From assembly GCA_002495055.1 (NCBI GenBank), contig DADR01000033.1, forward strand, positions 3,001 through 11,603: a stretch of 8,603 nucleotides of DNA. The letters run 5' to 3'. The notes under the pieces are model-generated. The model had not been told where the DNA came from. It made no database searches and worked only from the letters and a program-made list of their open reading frames with translations. The translations under genes were made by a program, and so were the position numbers. How positions within the stretch are numbered: the first letter of the stretch is position 1; each line of letters starts with the position of its first letter. This DNA is from Methanoregula sp. UBA247 (lineage in GTDB: Archaea; Halobacteriota; Methanomicrobia; Methanomicrobiales; Methanospirillaceae). Shown in pieces: positions 1 through 5,467 of the stretch.

Positions 1-606
1 TCTTCGCATATCTCCCGGGTGAAGACGATTGCGGAATGTGCCCATGAGATCGGCAGGAAACCGGTCTTTCTCGGACGCTCGATGGAAAAATACGCCGTTA
101 CTGCAGAACAGATGAAATATGTCTCCTTTCCGAAGTCAACGAGTGTTTTCGGGAACCGGAGGACCGTTGATCGCATCATGCGAAGGATGATGAAAGAGGG
201 AAAGGAGAAGTTCCTCCCGATTGTCACCGGCCACCAGGGCGAACCCGGATCTATCCTGCCCCGTATCGCGTTTGGAGATACCCCGTATGCACTGAGTAAA
301 GGCGACAAGGTTCTCTTCTCAGCCAATATCATCCCCAACCCGATGAATTTCGCGCAGCGGTACCGGGTTGAACAGTGCATCAGGAGCGCAGGCGTCCGGA
401 TTTTTGCAGATCTGCACGTGAGTGGCCATGCCTACCAGGAAGACCACTACGAGTTTATCCAGATGCTTTCCCCGCAGCATATCATACCGGCGCATGGAGA
501 TCTGAAGATGGCGGCAGGCTACGCCGAATTTGCCGAAGATCTCGGATTCACGGTCAATAACACTGTCCACCCGATGAAGAACGGTCAGCGGTTGAAGTTA
601 CCATAA
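1..606 (+). CDS. rnj: RNase J-type beta-CASP ribonuclease, C-terminal part (5' end outside window)
   Basis: The frame is open from base 1 and runs 201 codons to TAA at 604-606. A GTG at 19 lies inside the frame and is not taken as the start, because the residues before it (SSHISR) fit the RNase J pattern too. Visible motifs, numbered from base 1: TGHQGEP (76-82), a FSANIIPNP segment (about 106-114), HVSGHA (139-144, a beta-CASP metal-ligand motif) and PAHGD (163-167, the late metal-binding His). Archaeal RNase J is a zinc-dependent 5'-3' exoribonuclease and endoribonuclease acting in cytoplasmic RNA decay and 5'-end trimming. The catalytic HxHxDH motif would lie upstream of the window. The C-terminus ends soon after the metallo-beta-lactamase core, as in archaeal versions lacking the bacterial C-terminal domain. 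Identification is firm; whether it is endo- or exonucleolytic cannot be read from this part. Confidence 0.9.
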   Translation, partial: SSHISRVKTIAECAHEIGRKPVFLGRSMEKYAVTAEQMKYVSFPKSTSVFGNRRTVDRIMRRMMKEGKEKFLPIVTGHQGEPGSILPRIAFGDTPYALSKGDKVLFSANIIPNPMNFAQRYRVEQCIRSAGVRIFADLHVSGHAYQEDHYEFIQMLSPQHIIPAHGDLKMAAGYAEFAEDLGFTVNNTVHPMKNGQRLKLP

Positions 607-607
607 C

Positions 608-620
608 TTTCTTTTTTATT
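608..620 (+). terminator. oligo-T terminator after RNase J gene
   Basis: The T-rich stretch, with six consecutive T at 612-617, begins one base after the RNase J stop codon. Archaeal transcription commonly ends at such U-rich runs without needing a hairpin. It would end the upstream transcript before the accessory region. Confidence 0.5.
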
Positions 621-668
621 GTGGGAATGGTTATCGCTGGAAAAATCCTGCTTTCCTTGTTCCCGATG

Positions 669-685
669 GTTTTATTCAATAAAAC
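669..685. repeat. AT-rich perfect inverted repeat
   Basis: Two 8-base arms, GTTTTATT and AATAAAAC, surround a single C. It lies about 60 bp beyond the RNase J stop. It could be part of a termination region, a protein-binding site, or the edge of the structured tract that follows. Confidence 0.55.
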
Positions 686-771
686 GATCACTGCATAGCG
701 AATCGCAATCGCGAGCTGCCTCATTGCTCCTGTTGCAGCGTTGAGGCTGATACCACGAATGGTCACCGGGG

Positions 772-842
772 GGGCGAGCAGCCCACGCAACGAGGGGCAA
801 AGCCCCGGATGAACGTATCCGGATACCGGGCGGTTTACGCCC
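772..842. repeat. run of four short GC-rich stem-loops
   Basis: Successive inverted repeats occur within 71 bp: GGGC/GCCC at 772-784, GGGGC/GCCCC around AAA at 794-806, CCGGAT/ATCCGG around six bases at 805-822, and GGGCG/CGCCC around GTTTA at 828-842. The second and third overlap by two bases, so they may be alternatives. The GC-rich composition stands out from the AT-rich flanks. This could be a structured RNA, a degenerate mobile or palindromic repeat, or chance in GC-rich DNA; the sequence does not decide. Confidence 0.4.
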
Positions 843-1098
843 AGGTAGTACGCCCACAACAATTCACCCAGCTATAAAGACAGGTGAGAGAACCGCTTAT
901 CGCGGAAATCCGTCAATTTTGGAATTTTCGAAATGGTTGCCAGAAAGAGCAGGATACAAGGTGTCAGAGCCCCAGCCGGGAGGTCAAAGGAGCCCGTAAA
1001 TCACGTATTTTTGTGCTCGCGCAGAAATGCTGTTGAAAAAGTGCAAGGCGGTTTTTATAGTAAAATGATCGTGCGGCACTTCTTCAAAGACCGAAATA

Positions 1099-1107
1099 TT
1101 TTTTTTT
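1099..1107 (+). terminator. T9 tract, possible plus-strand terminator
   Basis: Nine consecutive T on the plus strand lie between the possible non-coding tract and the tail of the minus-strand operon. An archaeal polymerase moving rightward could stop here. The tract sits about 220 bp after a TATA-like CTATAAAG (872-879), so an unannotated plus-strand RNA of roughly 190-200 nt is conceivable. It faces the wrong way to serve the minus-strand operon. Confidence 0.3.
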
Positions 1108-1148
1108 ATCGTCATGGAAAAAGCGTATTGAAGATAATTTGTATAAAA

Positions 1149-2207
1149 TTAAGCATTTTTGAGCAAATTAAGTTCTTCCAGCATTGATGAAATCTCGGTT
1201 TGAGTTTTATCAATTAATTCTTTCATCGCATTCGCAATTACTATCGGATTGAAGTCTCCGTTGTATAAAAACGCAATTCTCGCATAATTCGATCGATTAG
1301 GGCACCATTGAACTCTTCCAAAGGAATTGAGTGTTAAATTCCGGAATTCTTTGAGTACCTCAACTAGAGGTTTAAGATCTTTATCTTTAAGATTCAATTC
1401 AATTTCAATTGAGATTTGGTTGATCTTTAGCCAATCATTAAATTCATAACGAATAGCTTCAGGCCAAGTGGATATGAAAATGGCATAATTTGTTGGGCCT
1501 CTATTTTTTGCAAAATAACCTAAATTAGAAAATGAAGCGTTAAACGTCTCTACAGTATCTGAAAGACACTTCCTAACAGCTCTTGGATTTCTAACTAAAT
1601 GCGATTCGTATGAAACCAAATGTTTTGATATTAGTAACTCGTCAGATTCGTTGAGCCGATGTTTCTTAATTTCCACCAACCGTACGTCTAAATTTGAATG
1701 AGCATTTTCAAAGAGCCAAGTTCGAAGCAATTCGTTCGGTGTAGAGTCGGTCGCGATTATCAACCTATACTCGCCATTTTCAAATTTTTTCCAAAAATAT
1801 TCTTTTTTAATTTTATATTCTTCCTCATTTGCCGATATGTCTTGTAGTTTTCTTTCTAATTCGTTATTGATCCTTGAATTGAAATCGGTGTATTTTAATT
1901 GCGGTAATGAAGAAGCATAACTTATTATTTGCCCAACAACTTCCCGTTCTGATTGAGGATTAGCAAGAAGTTTCACTTCAACAAGCACGGGCAAACCCTG
2001 CGAATCAATAAAAAAAATATCGGTATGCCCAGCGTCGATCTTCAATTCACGATCAATAAAAACAAGAGGGAAATCAAATCTCTCTTGAAGTAATTCGGGG
2101 TTATCTGCCAATATCTTCTGTAAATATTTCTCATTCCCTTTCCACGTTTTCTCAGGTAAATCCTGTTCTTGAAGTCTTACTCTATCGGGAATGCGTATTA
2201 CGTTCAT
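1149..2207 (-). CDS. NucS/DUF91-like PD-(D/E)XK nuclease family protein
   Basis: A 352-residue predicted cytoplasmic DNA nuclease. Its N-terminal 100 residues show the PD-(D/E)XK core: E26 in a helix followed by NPELL, D63 in GHTDIFFID, E77 and K79 in VLVEVK, and Q93 in VVGQIISYA. This matches the D-x(n)-ExK-Q pattern of NucS/DUF91-type endonucleases. Residues about 147-182 (RLIIATDSTPNEL through VRLVEIKKHRL) form a further alpha/beta unit often seen after this core. The C-terminal third (about 240-345) weakly resembles DUF4268; I am unsure of that. The ATG at 2207 is preceded by GGAG four bases away and GAGGTGG nine bases away, which supports the start. The gene is AT-richer than RNase J, hinting at transfer. 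It starts 17 bp after the DUF2779 gene and so is probably co-transcribed with it. The substrate is unknown; mismatch, branched or foreign DNA are options. Confidence 0.75.
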   Translation of the reverse strand: MNVIRIPDRVRLQEQDLPEKTWKGNEKYLQKILADNPELLQERFDFPLVFIDRELKIDAGHTDIFFIDSQGLPVLVEVKLLANPQSEREVVGQIISYASSLPQLKYTDFNSRINNELERKLQDISANEEEYKIKKEYFWKKFENGEYRLIIATDSTPNELLRTWLFENAHSNLDVRLVEIKKHRLNESDELLISKHLVSYESHLVRNPRAVRKCLSDTVETFNASFSNLGYFAKNRGPTNYAIFISTWPEAIRYEFNDWLKINQISIEIELNLKDKDLKPLVEVLKEFRNLTLNSFGRVQWCPNRSNYARIAFLYNGDFNPIVIANAMKELIDKTQTEISSMLEELNLLKNA

Positions 2208-2211
2208 GCCT

Positions 2212-2223
2212 CTCCACCACCTC
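2212..2223 (-). promoter_or_regulatory. ribosome binding site for NucS-like gene
   Basis: Read on the minus strand, the 17-bp gap plus the preceding stop codon carries GAGGTGG (2217-2223) and GGAG (2212-2215), nine and four bases before the ATG at 2207. Both match the archaeal 16S anti-Shine-Dalgarno sequence. This fixes the start of the second gene and fits translation from a shared message. Confidence 0.6.
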
Positions 2224-2224
2224 T

Positions 2225-3679
2225 CTATTCCGAATTTACCATCCTTTCTAACGCTTCATGGAGCCTGACCATAGCTAATGTGTCCATCTTGCAATACTCC
2301 AGCAATGCAACACATGTCTCCTCCCATTCGTGTTCGTGTATCATCTCTCGTGCCATCATGGCAAATCTGACCTTGGCCAGATCTCCATTGGCAATTTCCA
2401 ACCCTTCATAAGATAGATCTGGAACCATGACCGGAAGGACCACCTTGATCGAGGTCTTTCCTTGGAATCCAGGATGATCCAAACGGTGCACGAATTTTTC
2501 CAGGTCTACTATCCGGTCCAGAATCTGGCTTAGTGGTTCTTCAAGGTCAGGGAATATACGTGCTAGTGCTCCAATCACCGTCTTTTCGAAACTACTGTAG
2601 GTAATTATCGAACCCTCTCCTGCGAGGTCCTCAATTAGCCTTTCTGCTAACTCACGTCGGCAATCCAATTTGGGGTTCGCGATATATTCCCGGTGGGTAT
2701 GAACACATCCGCATTGGTCACAGAAATGGATGGAATATTGAGTGAGTATTATTTCATATGGGCCTATTCCGGGATAAAGTGGCAATGCAGTCATAGTGGT
2801 CTCGAAGTCAAGGTAAAAGGCGGGCCATTGGATTTCCTGTAGCATCTTCCTAATCCCAGGATCAACACGTACCCGTCCACATTTCACGCACTCAACTATC
2901 CTTTTTTGGTTGACTGAAAGGGGATAATCATCCGGAATATCCAGAACACACACGATACCTTTCTCAATCATTTCGTCGGCTTTTTTTTGCTGGAGCCTAG
3001 GGATAATGAAGATAGGGCAGTCAATATCTTTCCCAAAACATACCTGAAACTGGTCACAGTTCTTACATTTGTATGATAAGGTTGGTGCAGGTTCTATTGG
3101 TTGAGATATTAAGCTCCTTATTTCGGGTAAATACGGAGTAAATTCATCGACACGAGCCATGACTTCTGTGGTACAATCGATTATCTGGAACAGCATATGT
3201 GGTTCCATTCCTAGCCGATAATTCCGATCCACCAGCATCAATTTGATCGCGTTTGGTGAGAAACCGGATTCGCGGGCAATCAGGGTAGTATATGCCATAT
3301 CATCGATAAATTCAGTTTTTTGATTTACACTGGACTTTACTTCGATTAGATCCCAGCCGTAGTCATCAGCTGCACGGGTCAGAATGTCGGCTCTGGCAAT
3401 ATAATTCTCAAAAAGAAATGTTCCTTCGAAGATAACACTGCATGATGATTCTCGGAGATATTCTGTTGTTCGCCTAGCAGCTATTACATGTTCAGTTTCC
3501 CAAATAAACACTCCTTCGGGAAACAGTGCACGTGCCCGTCTTCCTATCTCTTTACCTTCTTCCATCCGGAACAGGGTTGTAGGGCTTAACTCCTTCGGGA
3601 TTTTTCCGTTTGCCAAGCGCCACCCAAAGGTAGAGCACAACAATGTATTGAGAAAGAGATCCTTGGTGACAGTAGTCAT
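2225..3679 (-). CDS. DUF2779 protein: Cas4/RecB-like nuclease domain fused to DnaQ-like exonuclease domain
   Basis: From the ATG at 3679 the product has 484 residues. The N-terminal part is Cas4/RecB-like: an early Cys (residue 15), E85, D98 (ARADILT), E113 and K115 (DLIEVKSS). A later Cys group, C205, C208 and C214 with C221 nearby (YKCKNCDQFQVCFG), could complete an Fe-S cluster. The C-terminal part is the DUF2779 exonuclease-like module: D291 and E293 (YLDFET), a YSSFEK motif (361-366) and Y462/D466 (YCKMDT) in the positions of the DEDD ExoI-III motifs. Two Cys pairs (C264/C267 and C320/C323) lie between or within the domains. Family knowledge predicts a metal-dependent DNA nuclease, but the family is poorly characterised. 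The frame stays open to a TTG at 3763, with another ATG at 3730. I prefer 3679 because family members begin just before the first conserved Cys segment, though I see no good Shine-Dalgarno there. It is the first gene of a two-gene operon. Confidence 0.8.
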   Translation of the reverse strand: MTTVTKDLFLNTLLCSTFGWRLANGKIPKELSPTTLFRMEEGKEIGRRARALFPEGVFIWETEHVIAARRTTEYLRESSCSVIFEGTFLFENYIARADILTRAADDYGWDLIEVKSSVNQKTEFIDDMAYTTLIARESGFSPNAIKLMLVDRNYRLGMEPHMLFQIIDCTTEVMARVDEFTPYLPEIRSLISQPIEPAPTLSYKCKNCDQFQVCFGKDIDCPIFIIPRLQQKKADEMIEKGIVCVLDIPDDYPLSVNQKRIVECVKCGRVRVDPGIRKMLQEIQWPAFYLDFETTMTALPLYPGIGPYEIILTQYSIHFCDQCGCVHTHREYIANPKLDCRRELAERLIEDLAGEGSIITYSSFEKTVIGALARIFPDLEEPLSQILDRIVDLEKFVHRLDHPGFQGKTSIKVVLPVMVPDLSYEGLEIANGDLAKVRFAMMAREMIHEHEWEETCVALLEYCKMDTLAMVRLHEALERMVNSE

Positions 3680-3687
3680 ATGAGATT

Positions 3688-3702
3688 CCAGATTTTTTCT
3701 GG
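3688..3702. repeat. inverted repeat in the 5' region of the DUF2779 gene
   Basis: Perfect 5-base arms CCAGA/TCTGG enclose five T (plus strand), nine bases upstream of the preferred ATG of the minus-strand gene. It could be a hairpin in the leader or an operator half-site pair. If translation starts at 3730 instead, it lies inside the coding region and means little. Confidence 0.4.
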
Positions 3703-3762
3703 ATGATATGAAACGAGAATAGAAGAACATATTGGGTTGTGGTCTCGTGCTTTGTAGAACCA

Positions 3763-3771
3763 ATTTATATG
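3763..3771. promoter_or_regulatory. shared TATA-like box between divergent genes
   Basis: The plus strand reads ATTTATATG and the minus strand CATATAAAT, both acceptable archaeal TATA boxes. On the plus strand a start about 25-30 bp on (near 3793) leaves a 15-20 base leader to the ATG at 3810. On the minus strand initiation near 3740 gives a leader of about 60 bases to the ATG at 3679, or about 10 to the ATG at 3730. It is the only good TATA candidate in the 130-bp divergent gap, so one element may serve both genes or the second promoter is weak. A strand-specific B-recognition element is not clear. Confidence 0.45.
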
Positions 3772-3809
3772 AGGATTGTTTTCACACACTCTTAACGAGA
3801 GTAATATCG

Positions 3810-4586
3810 ATGGAAAATTTTGCGAATTTTATTGTTCATCATATTGAAACAACAAAGATTCACGGGATACAAGGATGGCTCAATCAATTACAAGCATACC
3901 GGTGGGGAACAAATTCAGGAATCGAACGATATCCTGAAGGAATTTTAACAAGTAAAAAATTCCTTAGGGATTCGCAAAAAATCCTGGACATCCTGAATAA
4001 TGACAATATATGGAAGCGTCACTGTGATGAGATTCGAAAATGGGGAAGGATGATAAGAGAAATTCCATTTCCGCTTGCCGTTGAATATAAAAAAAGTGTG
4101 AGGTTTCTTTTAACCAATAATTCTAATTTAAATTTGAATCCTTCAACGTTTCCGATTTGTGGAAAACGTATTGCGATGGCTTCAAAGATTTTTTATTTTT
4201 CAGATCCATTAAATTGGACCATATATGATTCTCGCGTGGGATATGCGATCCATCAATTGATTTTTGAATACGCAAAAACATTGCATCTTCCCCCAACATC
4301 TGTATTCCCAGGTATTCCCCTGTGCTTGCCCGAATCAAAAACTACCCGGAGAAATCCCGTTTTTCCAATTTCACGATGTTTCGGTTTTGAAATTAATTCT
4401 ATGAGATCATTTATCTGGGCAAGTCATCTTCATCGCTTACTAGCGAATAAACTCAATCGAACTTCTATGGATAAGCCCACCTATTGTTTTTCAACAAACC
4501 CCCAATGGGAACTTCCGCATGTGGAGATGGTTTTCTTTGTTATCGGTGATCGTAAATGGGTTAATGTTCCAGATGTAGTTTTTTAA
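3810..4586 (+). CDS. unrecognised protein, interrupted before its C-terminal zinc ribbon
   Basis: 258 residues from the ATG at 3810 to TAA at 4584-4586. The frame is open back to 3732, but 3810 is chosen because the TATA box at 3763-3771 would place transcription start near 3793. I do not recognise the family securely. Residues 118-150 contain GKRIAMASKIFYFSDPLNW and then TIYDSRVGYA, a block that looks conserved (ASK, then YDSRV) and recalls helical DNA-glycosylase-like hypothetical proteins. That is an impression only. No membrane segment or signal peptide is evident. After the TAA the same frame continues for 56 codons and encodes a clean zinc ribbon, so the full protein was probably about 315 residues. 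Divergent to the nuclease operon with a shared promoter region, it probably belongs to the same unit, perhaps as a DNA-binding partner. The gene may be a recent pseudogene or a tolerated truncation. Confidence 0.65.
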   Translation: MENFANFIVHHIETTKIHGIQGWLNQLQAYRWGTNSGIERYPEGILTSKKFLRDSQKILDILNNDNIWKRHCDEIRKWGRMIREIPFPLAVEYKKSVRFLLTNNSNLNLNPSTFPICGKRIAMASKIFYFSDPLNWTIYDSRVGYAIHQLIFEYAKTLHLPPTSVFPGIPLCLPESKTTRRNPVFPISRCFGFEINSMRSFIWASHLHRLLANKLNRTSMDKPTYCFSTNPQWELPHVEMVFFVIGDRKWVNVPDVVF

Positions 4587-4757
4587 GAAATTCCCCCGAT
4601 TGAAACTCTAAATAGGGGTGCCTACGCTGGTGTTTGTCCTTTATGTGGATATCCATTAAAAATTCGTAAATCAACCAAAACAGGAGAGTTTTACGAGGGC
4701 TGTACAAATTTCCTGGCTTGCAGATACAAAGGAAATAGAAGTCATCAATTAGAGTAG
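4587..4757 (+). pseudogene. topoisomerase-type zinc ribbon separated by an in-frame TAA
   Basis: Directly after the TAA at 4584-4586, and in the same frame, 56 codons run to TAG at 4755-4757. They contain CPLCGYPLKIR, then GEFYEGC, then FLACRY: a C-x2-C-x18-C-x5-C zinc ribbon like the C4 finger at the end of bacterial topoisomerase I and of many nuclease-associated proteins. All four Cys and the usual G/F/Y/R positions are kept. No in-frame ATG, GTG or TTG precedes it, so it cannot easily be made alone. The simplest reading is that a single substitution created TAA in a gene spanning 3810-4757. UAA has no known recoding in methanogens, unlike UAG (pyrrolysine) and UGA (selenocysteine). Confidence 0.7.
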
Positions 4758-5400
4758 TATTGACGGCCCGGAATGTTCGCCTCTACTCCATTCCGTCCGC
4801 TCCTCCTTTCGTCCGGTGCTCCTCCATTCCGCTCTACTCACATACCGGCCCTGCTTATTTCGGTAAATTATGACAATATGACGCTCCCGGTTTCGTCATT
4901 CCACTCCTCACCGGCAGCTGCCTCCTCCCGCTCCTCACACCATGCTCCGCAGCGTGCTCGTCGCTGAATCCCGTATAGCCAGTGACGCTCAGTGACTCGC
5001 GACCGCACGACGACCCGCTGATGCGTGTCGTAACCGGTGCTCGCTCAGGCCGCTGTGGCCACCCTCTCCCCCGGCCTCTCGTCGCTTCCAGGGGGGGCAC
5101 TGCTACCCCCTTCGCTTCTCGCCTTTGAGGACGGCCTCCTCCTCTCCCAAGGGAGAGGCAGTGATCATGATGGACGCCCTCCGGGCCATAACCTTCTCTG
5201 GGGCATTCTGTAGTAATACAGTATTTCATGCAACAGCGACGAGCGGAACGGACCGGAGGGAGTGGAGCCGAGCACGGTCGACCGTCAGCACTCAGGAGAA
5301 CCGGGGGCCAGCGAACAGTATGTGTGGGGTGAAGGTGATCGGAGCAAAGCGGAAGGATTAGATAGAGATGGTTGAAGGCTAGTTCCAATTTCCATTTTTA
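4758..5400. repeat. GC-rich non-coding repeat block, copy 1
   Basis: Composition jumps to GC-rich, with C/T-rich stretches, right after the zinc-ribbon stop. The frames crossing it give low-complexity Arg/Ser/Pro-rich translations, so I call it non-coding. It shares ordered blocks with the block at about 7750-8465: TGCTCGTCGCTG (4955-4966 and 8071-8082), GACGCTCAGTGACTC (4984-4998 and 8099-8113), GCACGACG (5005-5012 and 8118-8125), GCTGATGC (5017-5024 and 8147-8154) and a following hairpin (5141-5158 and 8231-8250). Order and orientation are the same. The first 150 bp also hold short reiterations around CTCCATTCCG. Bases 5181-5400 fade back to ordinary composition and hold nothing I can identify. 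Confidence 0.65.
5141..5158. repeat. 8-bp perfect hairpin in repeat copy 1
   Basis: CCTCTCCC and GGGAGAGG are separated by AA. The equivalent hairpin in copy 2 (8231-8250) differs in sequence but has the same form and is also followed by GCAG. This suggests the structure, rather than the exact bases, marks the repeat. Confidence 0.6.
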
Positions 5401-5430
5401 ACAATAATTTGCACTATTCATGGCAAAATC

Positions 5431-5441
5431 TTAAATATAAA
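5431..5441 (+). promoter_or_regulatory. TATA box for the PIN-GNAT operon
   Basis: TTAAATATAAA lies with its centre about 32 bp before the ATG at 5468, after an A-rich stretch (5424-5428) that could act as the B-recognition element. Initiation 25-30 bp downstream would fall a few bases before the ATG, giving a nearly leaderless message. This agrees with the lack of a Shine-Dalgarno sequence there. Confidence 0.6.
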
Positions 5442-5467
5442 CCTCTGGAATCGTTAAGTGAACAAAG

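Larger units (their letters stand above)
607..1148. other. gene-poor intergenic stretch with clustered inverted repeats
   Basis: These 542 bp separate RNase J from the convergent minus-strand nuclease operon. I see no convincing gene: open frames on both strands either run antisense into RNase J or overlap the next gene's end, and none has a good start signal. What is visible is an AT-rich perfect inverted repeat at 669-685, then a GC-rich tract with four successive short stem-loops (772-784, 794-806, 805-822, 828-842). There is a TATA-like CTATAAAG near 872-879 on the plus strand and a run of nine T at 1099-1107. A small structured RNA is possible but not shown. Bases 966-990 look faintly like a degraded tRNA 3' half on the minus strand. 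Confidence 0.5.

Noticed and set aside
554..862. Minus-strand frame of 102 codons behind RNase J
   Set aside because: Its 3' third is antisense to the RNase J coding region and the rest crosses the stem-loop tract. I recognise no domain and see no ribosome binding site.
933..1187. Plus-strand frame of 84 codons
   Set aside because: It overlaps the end of the NucS-like gene, has no start signal, and its composition is not protein-like; better explained as non-coding.
3680..3763. Longer N-terminus of the DUF2779 protein (TTG at 3763 or ATG at 3730)
   Set aside because: The extra 17-28 residues are not like the family start, and the TTG sits on the TATA-like box. The ATG at 3730 cannot be fully excluded.
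4584..4586. Programmed stop-codon readthrough as pyrrolysine or selenocysteine
   Set aside because: The codon is TAA; pyrrolysine uses UAG and selenocysteine UGA. Ordinary mutation or sequence error is simpler.
4855..5388. Long minus-strand and plus-strand frames within the first GC-rich block
   Set aside because: Translations are Arg/Ser/Pro/Gly-rich and low in complexity, and the matching bases are the shared repeat blocks, so these are frames open by GC bias.
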